Shown here piece by piece: positions 57,133 through 64,000 of a stretch of 64,000 nucleotides of DNA. The position numbers were made by a program, and so were the translations under genes. Under the pieces are notes generated by a model, which saw only the letters and a program-made list of their open reading frames with translations, was not told the origin of the DNA and did no database searches. The DNA comes from Kaistia sp. 32K. Lineage in GTDB: Bacteria; Pseudomonadota; Alphaproteobacteria; Rhizobiales; Kaistiaceae. The stretch lies in contig NZ_AP024269.1 in assembly GCF_016629525.1 (NCBI RefSeq), positions 3,162,001 to 3,226,000 on the forward strand, given 5' to 3'. The first letter of the stretch is position 1; every line of letters begins with the position of its first letter.

Positions 57133-58152
57133 TCAGGGTTCGCGCGGCGAAAGGATCATGATGTCGAGATCCTGCTGCGGATCGAAATCGGTCTTCACCA
57201 CCTCGAACTGCGTCGGGCCGATCTTCTTCACGCCCTCGGCGCAGAAGGAGACAAGGTTTTTCGGCGCGCCCTTGTCGACGACGAGGCGGAACTTGGCGAT
57301 CGGCCCGGCCCAGTTGCTGCCGGTGCGCAGGACATAGGCGATGCGGTTCTCGAACAGCGTATTGCTCCCGTCCGAGGTGAGGCCGGCCCGCGCCGCCTTC
57401 AGGAAGGCGTCGTCCATGCAGTATTTCTGCCGGTAGGGCTCGAACCACGGCTCCGACTGCGCCTCGGGCGCGACAAAGGAGACGTCAGCGCTCTGGCCGA
57501 GGCTCGGCTTGTAGCTGTGTTCGACGATGAGCTGTTTGCCGGCTGGAAAGGTCTGTTCGCGGTAGAAGACGGTCGACAGCAGCCAGCTCGGCGCAAGATG
57601 CTTCACCATCCCCTTGCCGTCATTGTCGTATTCGTCGATCGCGGCGAGGCCGAGCTGGACCAGATTGTCCTTGTCCGCCTGCGGCAGCGCATCGAGCGCG
57701 GTGCGCGTCGTGTCGAGATGCAGCGCCAGCGGCACGCCGAGCTTTTCAAGCAGCGCCGTCTGGTCGATGCCGAGCGCCGAGGCGCGCTGCTGCACCTTCG
57801 TCTCGATCGGTTTGCCGTCGACCAGCGTCTTGAAGCCGAGGAAGTTCACGGGGTCGTCGACCGGAATCGACACCATGAAATCGATGCTGCCTTGGATGTC
57901 CGGCATCGGGAAGGCGACGAGCGTCGTGATGTCGTGGTCGGCGTGGTTCTCGAAGGTGTAGCGGACGCGGACCTCGTCGAGCGAGAGGAAGAGGTCTTCC
58001 GACTGCATCTCGATGTCCTCGGTCAGGACATAGACGAGGCCGCCGGCGGCGAGCGCCGCGGTCGAGTCGTTCGCCCTCGCCGGCGCGGCGAGGGACGCGG
58101 CGAGCATCAGGGCAAGGCAAAGGCTGGCGAGGCGGGTCTCAACGGCACGCAT
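57133..58152 (-). CDS. DUF4424 family secreted protein
   Basis: 339 residues. Signal peptide MRAVETRLASLCLALMLAAS with cleavage near ARA-ND. NDSTAALAAGGLVYVLTEDIEM is the conserved start of mature DUF4424 proteins; VRVRYTFENHADHDITTLVAFPMPDI and later PWFEPYRQKYCMDDAF match the family, and the fold is likely beta-rich. Periplasmic; function unknown. Confidence 0.85.
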   Translation of the reverse strand: MRAVETRLASLCLALMLAASLAAPARANDSTAALAAGGLVYVLTEDIEMQSEDLFLSLDEVRVRYTFENHADHDITTLVAFPMPDIQGSIDFMVSIPVDDPVNFLGFKTLVDGKPIETKVQQRASALGIDQTALLEKLGVPLALHLDTTRTALDALPQADKDNLVQLGLAAIDEYDNDGKGMVKHLAPSWLLSTVFYREQTFPAGKQLIVEHSYKPSLGQSADVSFVAPEAQSEPWFEPYRQKYCMDDAFLKAARAGLTSDGSNTLFENRIAYVLRTGSNWAGPIAKFRLVVDKGAPKNLVSFCAEGVKKIGPTQFEVVKTDFDPQQDLDIMILSPREP

Positions 58153-58240
58153 GGACGAAACCTCCAGACGGTCATGATCAGGCCCGATCTAGCAGGTCGC
58201 CGCCCCTTCGGTCGAGCGGCCCGCCCATCGCGAAGCGCGG

Positions 58241-59035
58241 TCACACGGCGATCGGCGCCTTGATTGCCGGATGGGGATCGTAGCCGACGAGCTCGAAATC
58301 CTCGAAGCGGAAATCCTCGATCCGCTGGATGGCCGGGTTGAGCTTCATCGTCGGCAGCGGTTTTGGCGCGCGCGAAAGCTGTAGCTCCGCCTGCTCGAGA
58401 TGGTTGGAATAGAGATGAGCGTCGCCGAAGGTATGGACGAAATCGCCCGGCTTCAGGCCCGTCACCTGCGCCACCATCATCGTCAGCAGCGCATAGGAGG
58501 CGATGTTGAACGGCACGCCGAGGAAGATGTCGGCCGAGCGCTGGTAGAGCTGGCAGGAAAGCCGCCCCTCGGCGACGTAGAACTGGAACAGGCTGTGGCA
58601 GGGCGGAAGCGCCATGTCGTCCACTTCGGCCGGGTTCCAGGCGGAAACGATCAGCCGGCGCGAATCCGGCTTGGTGCGGATCATCTCGATGACGTTGGCG
58701 AGCTGGTCGATGGTGCCGCCGTCCGGCGCCGGCCAGGAGCGCCACTGCGCGCCATAGACGGGGCCGAGGTCACCATTCTCGTCCGCCCACTCGTCCCAGA
58801 TCGAAACGCCGTTTTCCTTCAGGTAGCGGATGTTGGTCTCGCCGGCGATGAACCAGAGCAGCTCGTGGATGATCGACTTCAGATGCGCCTTCTTGGTCGT
58901 CACCAGCGGAAAGCCATCGGCGAGATCGAAACGCATCTGGTAGCCGAACACGGAGAGCGTGCCGGTGCCGGTGCGGTCTTCCTTCCGGACGCCCTTGTCC
59001 AGGACATGCTGCATGAGGTCGAGATACTGGCGCAT
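58241..59035 (-). CDS. thyA: Thymidylate synthase ThyA
   Basis: 264 residues from the ATG at 59035, exactly the length of E. coli Thy[55 protein letters not shown] with the catalytic Cys, [18 protein letters not shown] and [11 protein letters not shown] are all present. Makes dTMP from dUMP with methylene tetrahydrofolate. Works with FolA encoded downstream. Confidence 0.97.
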   Translation of the reverse strand: MRQYLDLMQHVLDKGVRKEDRTGTGTLSVFGYQMRFDLADGFPLVTTKKAHLKSIIHELLWFIAGETNIRYLKENGVSIWDEWADENGDLGPVYGAQWRSWPAPDGGTIDQLANVIEMIRTKPDSRRLIVSAWNPAEVDDMALPPCHSLFQFYVAEGRLSCQLYQRSADIFLGVPFNIASYALLTMMVAQVTGLKPGDFVHTFGDAHLYSNHLEQAELQLSRAPKPLPTMKLNPAIQRIEDFRFEDFELVGYDPHPAIKAPIAV

Positions 59036-59185
59036 GGATCGTCCAACAGATTCGATGTTTCCGCGATCATACAGCGGCGAGCCCGGATCGCGACTCCACC
59101 GATTGCACAAAGCGCGGCTCTGCGTTCAATTGGGGTTCGGCTAGGCCGCGCGAGCCCTGCCCGCCCCCGGCTTGAGGAATTGGGC

Positions 59186-59776
59186 ATGTCGCAGACCATT
59201 GCCAATCCCGACGTCTACCTGCATGTGCGGGTCATCATCGGCATTATCCTGGGTCTCAGCGTGTCGCGCCTGCTGAGCGGGCTGGCCCGGTTTGCGCAGC
59301 ATCCGCTCCGCAACCCGGTCTTCATCACCCACCTTCTGTGGGTGGCCTTCGCCTTCCTGTGCGTCGTGCATTTCTGGTGGTTCGAGTTCTACCTGACCTC
59401 GGTCCACCTCTGGACGTTCGAGCTCTATATCTTCATCATCTTCTATGCGAGCCTCTACTTCGTCCTCTGCGCCATCCTGTTTCCCGACAGCCTGGCGGAA
59501 TACTCAGGATACGCCGACTATTTCATGTCGCGGCGGAAATGGTTCTACGGCCTGATCGCGGTCATATTCCTGGTCGACCTGGTCGACACCGCGATCAAGG
59601 GCAGCGCCCACTTCCAATCCTTCGGCATCATCTATCCGATCCGCAACATCGTCTACGCGACGGTCGCGATCGTGGCGATGTTCGTGAGCGACAAGCGCTT
59701 CCACCTCACGATCGCGATCCTGGCCCTCGGCTTCCAGACCTTCTGGATCCTGCGCGCCTTCTCGACGCTGCAGTAG
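59186..59776 (+). CDS. Polytopic membrane protein of unknown function
   Basis: 196 residues from the ATG at 59186 after GAGGAATT; a longer in-frame extension is antisense to thyA and rejected. About six spans (for example VRVIIGIILGLSVSRLLSGL, HLLWVAFAFLCVVHFWW, IFIIFYASLYFVLCAILFP). Family not recognised with certainty; similar small proteins are common in alphaproteobacteria. Ends 3 bases before the convergent exporter gene. Confidence 0.75.
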   Translation: MSQTIANPDVYLHVRVIIGIILGLSVSRLLSGLARFAQHPLRNPVFITHLLWVAFAFLCVVHFWWFEFYLTSVHLWTFELYIFIIFYASLYFVLCAILFPDSLAEYSGYADYFMSRRKWFYGLIAVIFLVDLVDTAIKGSAHFQSFGIIYPIRNIVYATVAIVAMFVSDKRFHLTIAILALGFQTFWILRAFSTLQ

Positions 59777-59779
59777 CCC

Positions 59780-60985
59780 CTATTCCGCCGGCGCGGTGAC
59801 GGCACGGCCGCGGCGGCCGAGCGTCACTTGCGCCAGCGTGAAGGCGATCACGCCGCAGGCGGCGATGCCGGCGACCATCGGCAGCGCCGTGCCGTCGAGG
59901 AAGAGGCCGACGACCGCCATGACGACGGCGCCCGTCACCATCTGCAGCGTTCCCATCAGCGCCGAGGCGGTGCCGGCGATCTCGCCATGCTCGTCGAGGG
60001 CAAGCACCGCCGACGTCGGAATGACGAGGCCGAGGAAGCCGTTGGCGACGAAGAGGACGCCGATCAGGACGGCGAGCCCGTCGATACCAGACGCCATCAG
60101 CAGGAACAGGACGACGACCGAGATGGCGAAGCCGGTAACCGCGACGCGCATTACCCGCTTCAGGCCGAACATGCCGCCGAGCCGGCCGTTCAGCTGCGAG
60201 AAGCCGAAGAACGACACCGCGTTGATCGAGAAGGCGAGGCTGTACTGCGTCGGCGTCAGGCCATAGTGCTCGATCAGCACGAAGGACGAGTTGGCCAGAT
60301 AGGCGAAGAAGCTGGAGATGCCGAAGGCGCCGATGAAGACGAGGCCGAGGAAGTGGCGGTCGCGCAGGAGCAGCCAATAGCCGGCGAGCGCGCTTCCGAC
60401 GCCGCTTTCGACCCGCTGCTCAGCCGGCCGCGTCTCGTCCAGCGCCAGCGCCAGCAGGGCGATGCCGAGGATCGCCGCCACCATGACGATCCAGAAGATC
60501 GCGCGCCAGGAGGCGATCGCGGTCACGGCGCTGCCGGCGAGCGGCGCCAGGATCGGCGAGATGCTGAAGACGAGCATCAGGAGCGACATCAGCCGCGCGG
60601 CGTCGTTGCCGGTATGCAGGTCGCGCACGACCGCCCGCGGCACGACCATGCCGGCGCAGGCGCCGAGGCCCTGGACGAAGCGGAAGGCGATCAGGATCTC
60701 GACCGTCGGCGCCAGCGCGCAGCCGATGCTGCCGAGCGCGAACAGGGCAAGGCCGAAATAGAGCGGCGGCTTGCGGCCGACCATGTCGGCGACGGGTCCG
60801 TAGATCAGCTGGCCGAGGCCGACCGAGATGAAGAAGGCCATCAGGCTCATCTGCACGGCGCCGGTCGTCGCGCCGAGATCCTGGCCGATCGCCGGGAGCG
60901 CCGGCAGGTACATGTCGATCGCGAACGGACCGATCGCGCTCAAAAGGCCGAGTATGACGGCATAGCGCAGGATGGAGGAGGACAT
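59780..60985 (-). CDS. Bcr/CflA family multidrug exporter
   Basis: 401 residues from the ATG at 60985 after AGGTG. AVILGLLSAIGPFAIDMYLPALP is the hallmark of span 1 in Bcr/CflA; GLGQLIYGPVADMVGRKPPL is the span 2-3 loop; RFVQGLGACAGMVVPRAVVRDL lies in span 4. Twelve spans overall. Closer to the E. coli Bcr pattern than the paralogue at 19682. Likely exports drugs such as bicyclomycin-type compounds, by family knowledge only. Confidence 0.88.
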   Translation of the reverse strand: MSSSILRYAVILGLLSAIGPFAIDMYLPALPAIGQDLGATTGAVQMSLMAFFISVGLGQLIYGPVADMVGRKPPLYFGLALFALGSIGCALAPTVEILIAFRFVQGLGACAGMVVPRAVVRDLHTGNDAARLMSLLMLVFSISPILAPLAGSAVTAIASWRAIFWIVMVAAILGIALLALALDETRPAEQRVESGVGSALAGYWLLLRDRHFLGLVFIGAFGISSFFAYLANSSFVLIEHYGLTPTQYSLAFSINAVSFFGFSQLNGRLGGMFGLKRVMRVAVTGFAISVVVLFLLMASGIDGLAVLIGVLFVANGFLGLVIPTSAVLALDEHGEIAGTASALMGTLQMVTGAVVMAVVGLFLDGTALPMVAGIAACGVIAFTLAQVTLGRRGRAVTAPAE

Positions 60986-61304
60986 GTGAGACACCTGAAA
61001 GCGACGACCCGGCCTCTGCGGAACGGCAATGCCACGCAGGATCAAGATCAGCGATTGATTTGGACACCAACGCGGCCACAGCGCCGCGAGAATTTTGTAA
61101 TGGTTGGCACACTAATGGTCAACAAACGCTCGTCCGTCAACCCACATTGTCGTTAACGTCACCTCCGCCGCCCCGGCAGGCGATGGCGGCGTTCTTCTGC
61201 CCTCCTCCGCGCGCCCTCCCCGCGCCCTGGCGCCGATCGCGCGACAGTATCGGTGCGCATCTCGGCCGAAGGCCGCCGGATCCGGTCCACAACCCTTTTC
61301 ACGG
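60986..61304. other. Intergenic region between the exporter and ssrA
   Basis: About 320 bases without a gene. The left part carries a minus-strand promoter candidate for the exporter (61094-61122); the right part, GC-rich up to 61300, should hold the ssrA promoter, which I could not pin down. Confidence 0.5.
61094..61122 (-). promoter_or_regulatory. Candidate promoter of the Bcr-type exporter
   Basis: Minus-strand TTGACC (61122-61117), 17-base spacer, TACAAA (61099-61094), about 110 bases before the exporter start. Confidence 0.4.
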
Positions 61305-61655
61305 CGGTTTCGATCGCCTATATGTCGGGTGCCGGCGCAAGCCGGCTATGGCGATAAACTGTCATCGAAATAAACCCATCGGACCCGGGGGCGGTACCCG
61401 GCGCCTCCACCCAAGCCCATCCCAAGGGATGGTTTTCGGCGGGGGCGAAATAGGATCGACGAGGGCGTAAAGGGTGTTCTTTCGCTCGGCATGGTACCGC
61501 CGTTATCGGACCAAATCTGTAGTTGCAAACGACAACTATGCTCCGGTTGCTGTCGCTGCGTAAGCAGTGCCGGTACCGAAATAAAAGTCCTTACGGGTAG
61601 CACCGTGTAGGCGGGGTCCGGAGGCACCTGGCAACAGAAGCCTCCACTTCCCTTC
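61305..61655 (+). ncRNA. ssrA: Transfer-messenger RNA (tmRNA), circularly permuted two-piece type
   Basis: The tag frame (61525-61563) encodes ANDNYAPVAVAA followed by TAA. The gene order is permuted as in alphaproteobacteria: the acceptor piece comes first, ending in CGCCTCC-A at 61402-61409, then a spacer of about 30 bases, then the coding piece starting GGGGGCG at 61441. These two strands pair over 7 bp with G61443-T61406 as the third pair, the G-U identity pair read by alanyl-tRNA synthetase. A T-arm-like hairpin CCGGG/CCCGG precedes the acceptor strand, and the 3' end is a GGAGGC/GCCTCC hairpin at about 61622-61647. The RNA rescues stalled ribosomes and tags products for ClpXP. Outer ends are approximate. 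Confidence 0.93.
61525..61563 (+). other. tmRNA tag reading frame (ANDNYAPVAVAA, stop)
   Basis: Twelve codons GCA to GCG then TAA; the tag ends in Val-Ala-Ala, the type of terminus recognised by ClpX. The first residue of the complete tag on a rescued protein would be the Ala carried by tmRNA itself. Confidence 0.93.
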
Positions 61656-61930
61656 CTTCCGACATTACGATCCCAGCCCGTGACGCCGGCATGACAGCCC
61701 GGCCGCGGACGATGTTTCCTGTCGCGTCGGGACCCCAATCTTCGCGAAAGAGTGTCGGCGTTCACCTTTTCCAAGAACCATCCGCGCGCGCGCTTGACTT
61801 CTCGGGGCCGGAGATCGAGTTTTCGACGACAAGGCTCGTCAGGGAGCCGTTTTTAGCGCGGGTCCGCGGTTTTGCCGCACCGGGTGCCTGTCTCGACCCC
61901 GTCCGCATTGATTCTGGGTAGTCGCCGTTC

Positions 61931-62449
61931 ATGGCCGAAGATCTGATCCGCTACGACATTCTGGCCCAGGACGCGCTTCGGGGCGTCGTTCGCAAGGTGC
62001 TGGCCGAAGTGGCCAAGACGGGCCTGCCGGGTGACCATCATTTCTACATCACGTTTGAAACCCGGGCGCCCGGCGTCCGCGTCTCGACGCGGCTGATGAC
62101 CGACTATCCCGAAGAGATGACCATCATCATCCAGCACCAGTACTGGGACCTCTCGGTGACGGAGCACGCCTTCGAGATCGGCCTCTCCTTCAAGGGCGTG
62201 CCGGAGCGGCTGCTGATCCCGTTCACGGCGCTGAAGTCCTTCGTCGATCCGTCGGTGCAGTTCGGCCTGCAGTTCGAGACCGCGCCGGCCGACGAGGACG
62301 CGCTGGAGACCGGCGCGGAGATGGAGGATGTCGAGACCTCGCCGATCGTCCTCGACGCGCCGGCCGAGACGGAAGAAGCTCCCGCCGAGCCGAGCGAAAA
62401 GCCGGCCGCCGAAGTCGTGCGGCTCGACGCGTTTCGCAAGAAGAGCTAA
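61931..62449 (+). CDS. sspB: SspB, ClpXP adaptor for tmRNA-tagged proteins (alphaproteobacterial type)
   Basis: 172 residues. LIRYDILAQDALRGVVRKVLAEV and HFYITFETRAPGVRVSTRL, then SVTEHAFEIGLSFKGVPERLLIPFTAL are the SspB fold; ALKSFVDPSVQFGLQF ends it. A Glu/Ala/Pro-rich flexible linker (about 115-158) leads to the C-terminal peptide EVVRLDAFRKKS, expected to dock on the ClpX N-domain. It delivers ssrA-tagged substrates to ClpXP. The gene lies about 275 bases after ssrA on the same strand and 57 bases before fumC. Confidence 0.93.
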   Translation: MAEDLIRYDILAQDALRGVVRKVLAEVAKTGLPGDHHFYITFETRAPGVRVSTRLMTDYPEEMTIIIQHQYWDLSVTEHAFEIGLSFKGVPERLLIPFTALKSFVDPSVQFGLQFETAPADEDALETGAEMEDVETSPIVLDAPAETEEAPAEPSEKPAAEVVRLDAFRKKS

Positions 62450-62506
62450 TCCCCTCCCCGACTGCTCACTGAACGAGGCCGCGCCAGCGGCTGGGAAAGG
62501 CTGACT

Positions 62507-63898
62507 ATGACGACGACCCGTATCGAAACGGATACTTTTGGCCCGATCGAAGTGGCCAGCGACCGCTACTGGGGCGCCCAGGCGCAGCGTTCGCTCGGCA
62601 ATTTCAAGATCGGTCTCGAGAAGCAGCCGCTGCCGATCGTGCGGGCGCTCGGCGTCATCAAGCGCGCCGCGGCGGAAGTGAACGCCAAGCTCGGCCGCCT
62701 CGACCCGGAGATCTCGAAGGCGATCGTCGCCGCCGCGCAGGAAGTCATCGACGGCAAGCTCGACGACCATTTCCCGCTCGTCGTCTGGCAGACCGGCTCG
62801 GGCACGCAGTCGAACATGAACGCCAACGAGGTGGTCTCCAACCGCGCCATCGAGATGCTGGGCGGCGTGATGGGCTCCAAGAAGCCCGTCCATCCGAACG
62901 ACCACGTCAACATGAGCCAGTCGTCGAACGACACCTATCCGACGGCGATGCACATCGCCTCGGCCGAGGAGATCATCCACCGCCTGCTGCCGGCGCTGAA
63001 GCACCTGCACGCGGCCCTCGACGCCAAGGCCAAGGACTGGGCGGCAATCGTCAAGATCGGCCGCACGCACACCCAGGACGCCACGCCGCTGACGCTCGGC
63101 CAGGAATTCTCGGGCTACGCCCAGCAGGTCGAGAACGGCATCAAGCGCATCGAGATGACGCTGCCGGACCTGATGCAGCTCGCCCAGGGCGGCACCGCCG
63201 TCGGCACCGGCCTGAACGCGCCGATCGGCTTCGCCGAGGATGTCGCAGCCGCGATCGCCGAGATCACCGGCCTCCCCTTCACCTCGGCGCCGAACAAGTT
63301 CGAGGCGCTCGCGGCGCATGACGCCATGGTGTTCTCGCACGGCGCGATCAACACGGTCGCGGCGTCGCTGTTCAAGATCGCCAACGACATCCGCCTGCTC
63401 GGCTCCGGCCCGCGCGCCGGCCTCGGCGAGCTGTCGCTGCCGGAGAACGAGCCGGGCTCGTCGATCATGCCGGGCAAGGTCAACCCGACCCAGTGCGAGG
63501 CGCTGACCCAGGTCTGCGTGCAGGTGTTCGGCAACCAGGCCGCCCTCACCTTCGCCGGCAGCCAGGGCCATTTCGAGCTCAACGTCTACAATCCGGTGAT
63601 GGCCTACAACTTCCTGCAGTCGGTGCGGATCCTCGCCGACGCGGCGGTCTCCTTCACCGATAATTGCGTCGTCGGCATCGAGCCGCGCCTCGACAACATT
63701 CAGTCGGGCGTCGAGCGCTCGCTGATGCTGGTGACCGCGCTGGCGCCGAAGATCGGCTACGACAACGCCGCCAAGATCGCCAAGACCGCGCACAAGAACG
63801 GTACGACTTTGCGCGAGGAAGCCGTCGGCGGCGGCTATGTGACGGATGCCGAGTTCGACGCGGTCGTGCGCCCCGAGGACATGATCCACCCCAACTGA
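62507..63898 (+). CDS. fumC: Class II fumarate hydratase FumC
   Basis: 463 residues. [21 protein letters not shown] start, [59 protein letters not shown], and the superfamily signature [16 protein letters not shown] with the catalytic Ser loop are present. Interconverts fumarate and malate in the citric acid cycle without an iron-sulfur cluster. May be read from the sspB transcript. Confidence 0.97.
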   Translation: MTTTRIETDTFGPIEVASDRYWGAQAQRSLGNFKIGLEKQPLPIVRALGVIKRAAAEVNAKLGRLDPEISKAIVAAAQEVIDGKLDDHFPLVVWQTGSGTQSNMNANEVVSNRAIEMLGGVMGSKKPVHPNDHVNMSQSSNDTYPTAMHIASAEEIIHRLLPALKHLHAALDAKAKDWAAIVKIGRTHTQDATPLTLGQEFSGYAQQVENGIKRIEMTLPDLMQLAQGGTAVGTGLNAPIGFAEDVAAAIAEITGLPFTSAPNKFEALAAHDAMVFSHGAINTVAASLFKIANDIRLLGSGPRAGLGELSLPENEPGSSIMPGKVNPTQCEALTQVCVQVFGNQAALTFAGSQGHFELNVYNPVMAYNFLQSVRILADAAVSFTDNCVVGIEPRLDNIQSGVERSLMLVTALAPKIGYDNAAKIAKTAHKNGTTLREEAVGGGYVTDAEFDAVVRPEDMIHPN

Positions 63899-63908
63899 GG
63901 CGGCTCAC

Positions 63909-63970
63909 CTCCGTTACATTACGGAGCTGGACAATTCGTCCTCCATGCGCACTGATAGGGCATGGAGGAC
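63909..63970. other. Two inverted repeats after fumC
   Basis: CTCCGT-TACATT-ACGGAG (63909-63926) and a perfect 11-bp pair GTCCTCCATGC/GCATGGAGGAC (63938-63948 with 63960-63970). They could be a terminator or operator for the next gene; no T-run is present. Confidence 0.5.
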
Positions 63971-63973
63971 GAT

Positions 63974-64000
63974 ATGCGTCCGCGCCCCCGACGGTCAGGG
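63974..64000 (+). CDS. Possible start of a further gene (truncated by window end)
   Basis: ATG at 63974 preceded by GGAGG at a good distance opens a frame MRPRPRRSG that runs off the window. Too short to identify. Confidence 0.3.

Noticed and set aside
56137..58263. 708-codon frame antisense to yqhA-like, GNAT and DUF4424 genes
   Set aside because: Spans three well-supported genes on the other strand; low-complexity product.
61060..61470. 136-codon plus-strand frame overlapping the tmRNA acceptor piece
   Set aside because: Sequence is the structured RNA; no ribosome site and no protein similarity.
61853..63889. 678-codon frame antisense to sspB and fumC
   Set aside because: Shadow of two clear genes.

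Overview
The window is high-GC DNA from an alphaproteobacterium of the order Hyphomicrobiales (Rhizobiales); genus not determined. Support comes from the CckA/FliO-like/DksA neighbourhood, a giant Growth Pole Ring (GPR)-type protein, BA14K-family proteins, a circularly permuted two-piece tmRNA with tag ANDNYAPVAVAA, SspB of the alphaproteobacterial type, and several families of rhizobial-style palindromic repeats. It looks chromosomal and mostly housekeeping, with one IS30 element and one small AT-rich island.

Layout. 1-7 kb: 5' end of cckA, a FliO-domain protein, dksA, a FlgN-like protein, a SixA-like phosphatase, and the ycjX-ycjF pair. 7-11 kb: cupin, IS30 element inserted in a palindromic repeat, ferredoxin reductase and [2Fe-2S] ferredoxin. 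11.5-17.8 kb: a 2061-residue GPR homologue. 18-24 kb: two MFS exporters, small DUF3309 and DUF1127 proteins, a secreted serine protease, a fatty acid hydroxylase, two mini-regulators, and two identical tRNA-Lys(CTT) genes. 24-33.5 kb: phytase-like esterase, leuA with a leucine leader peptide, glycosyltransferase, a repeat cluster, PhzF-like protein, two BA14K proteins and a hydroxyacid dehydrogenase. 34-40.5 kb: tetR-ilvC, an LLM flavin oxidoreductase, and ilvI/ilvH behind a second attenuator. 40.5-42 kb: AT-rich island carrying a frameshifted nucleotidyltransferase-like gene coupled to an unknown gene. 42-51 kb: EamA transporter, small secreted proteins, AraC regulator, hydrolase, adhP with an FNR/FixK-like box, miaA, serB, GNAT. 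51-59 kb: degP, DUF2065, hflC, hflK, folA, yqhA-like, GNAT, DUF4424, thyA. 59-64 kb: membrane protein, Bcr-type exporter, ssrA (tmRNA), sspB, fumC.

How the genes work together. Branched-chain amino acid synthesis is spread over three nearby loci with three different control signals: a Leu-Leu-Leu-Leu leader for leuA, a Val-Ile-Val-Leu leader plus terminator for ilvIH, and a TetR gene with a perfect palindrome for ilvC. Protein quality control is also concentrated: DegP and HflKC in the envelope, tmRNA next to the SspB adaptor that hands tmRNA-tagged proteins to ClpXP. FolA and ThyA share the folate/dTMP cycle.

The most notable items are the two amino-acid attenuators, the GPR protein with its 22-residue repeat array, the tmRNA-sspB linkage, the AT-rich two-gene island with a frameshift, and an IS30 transposase whose stop codon lies outside the element. 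All calls come from reading sequence; no database search was run.
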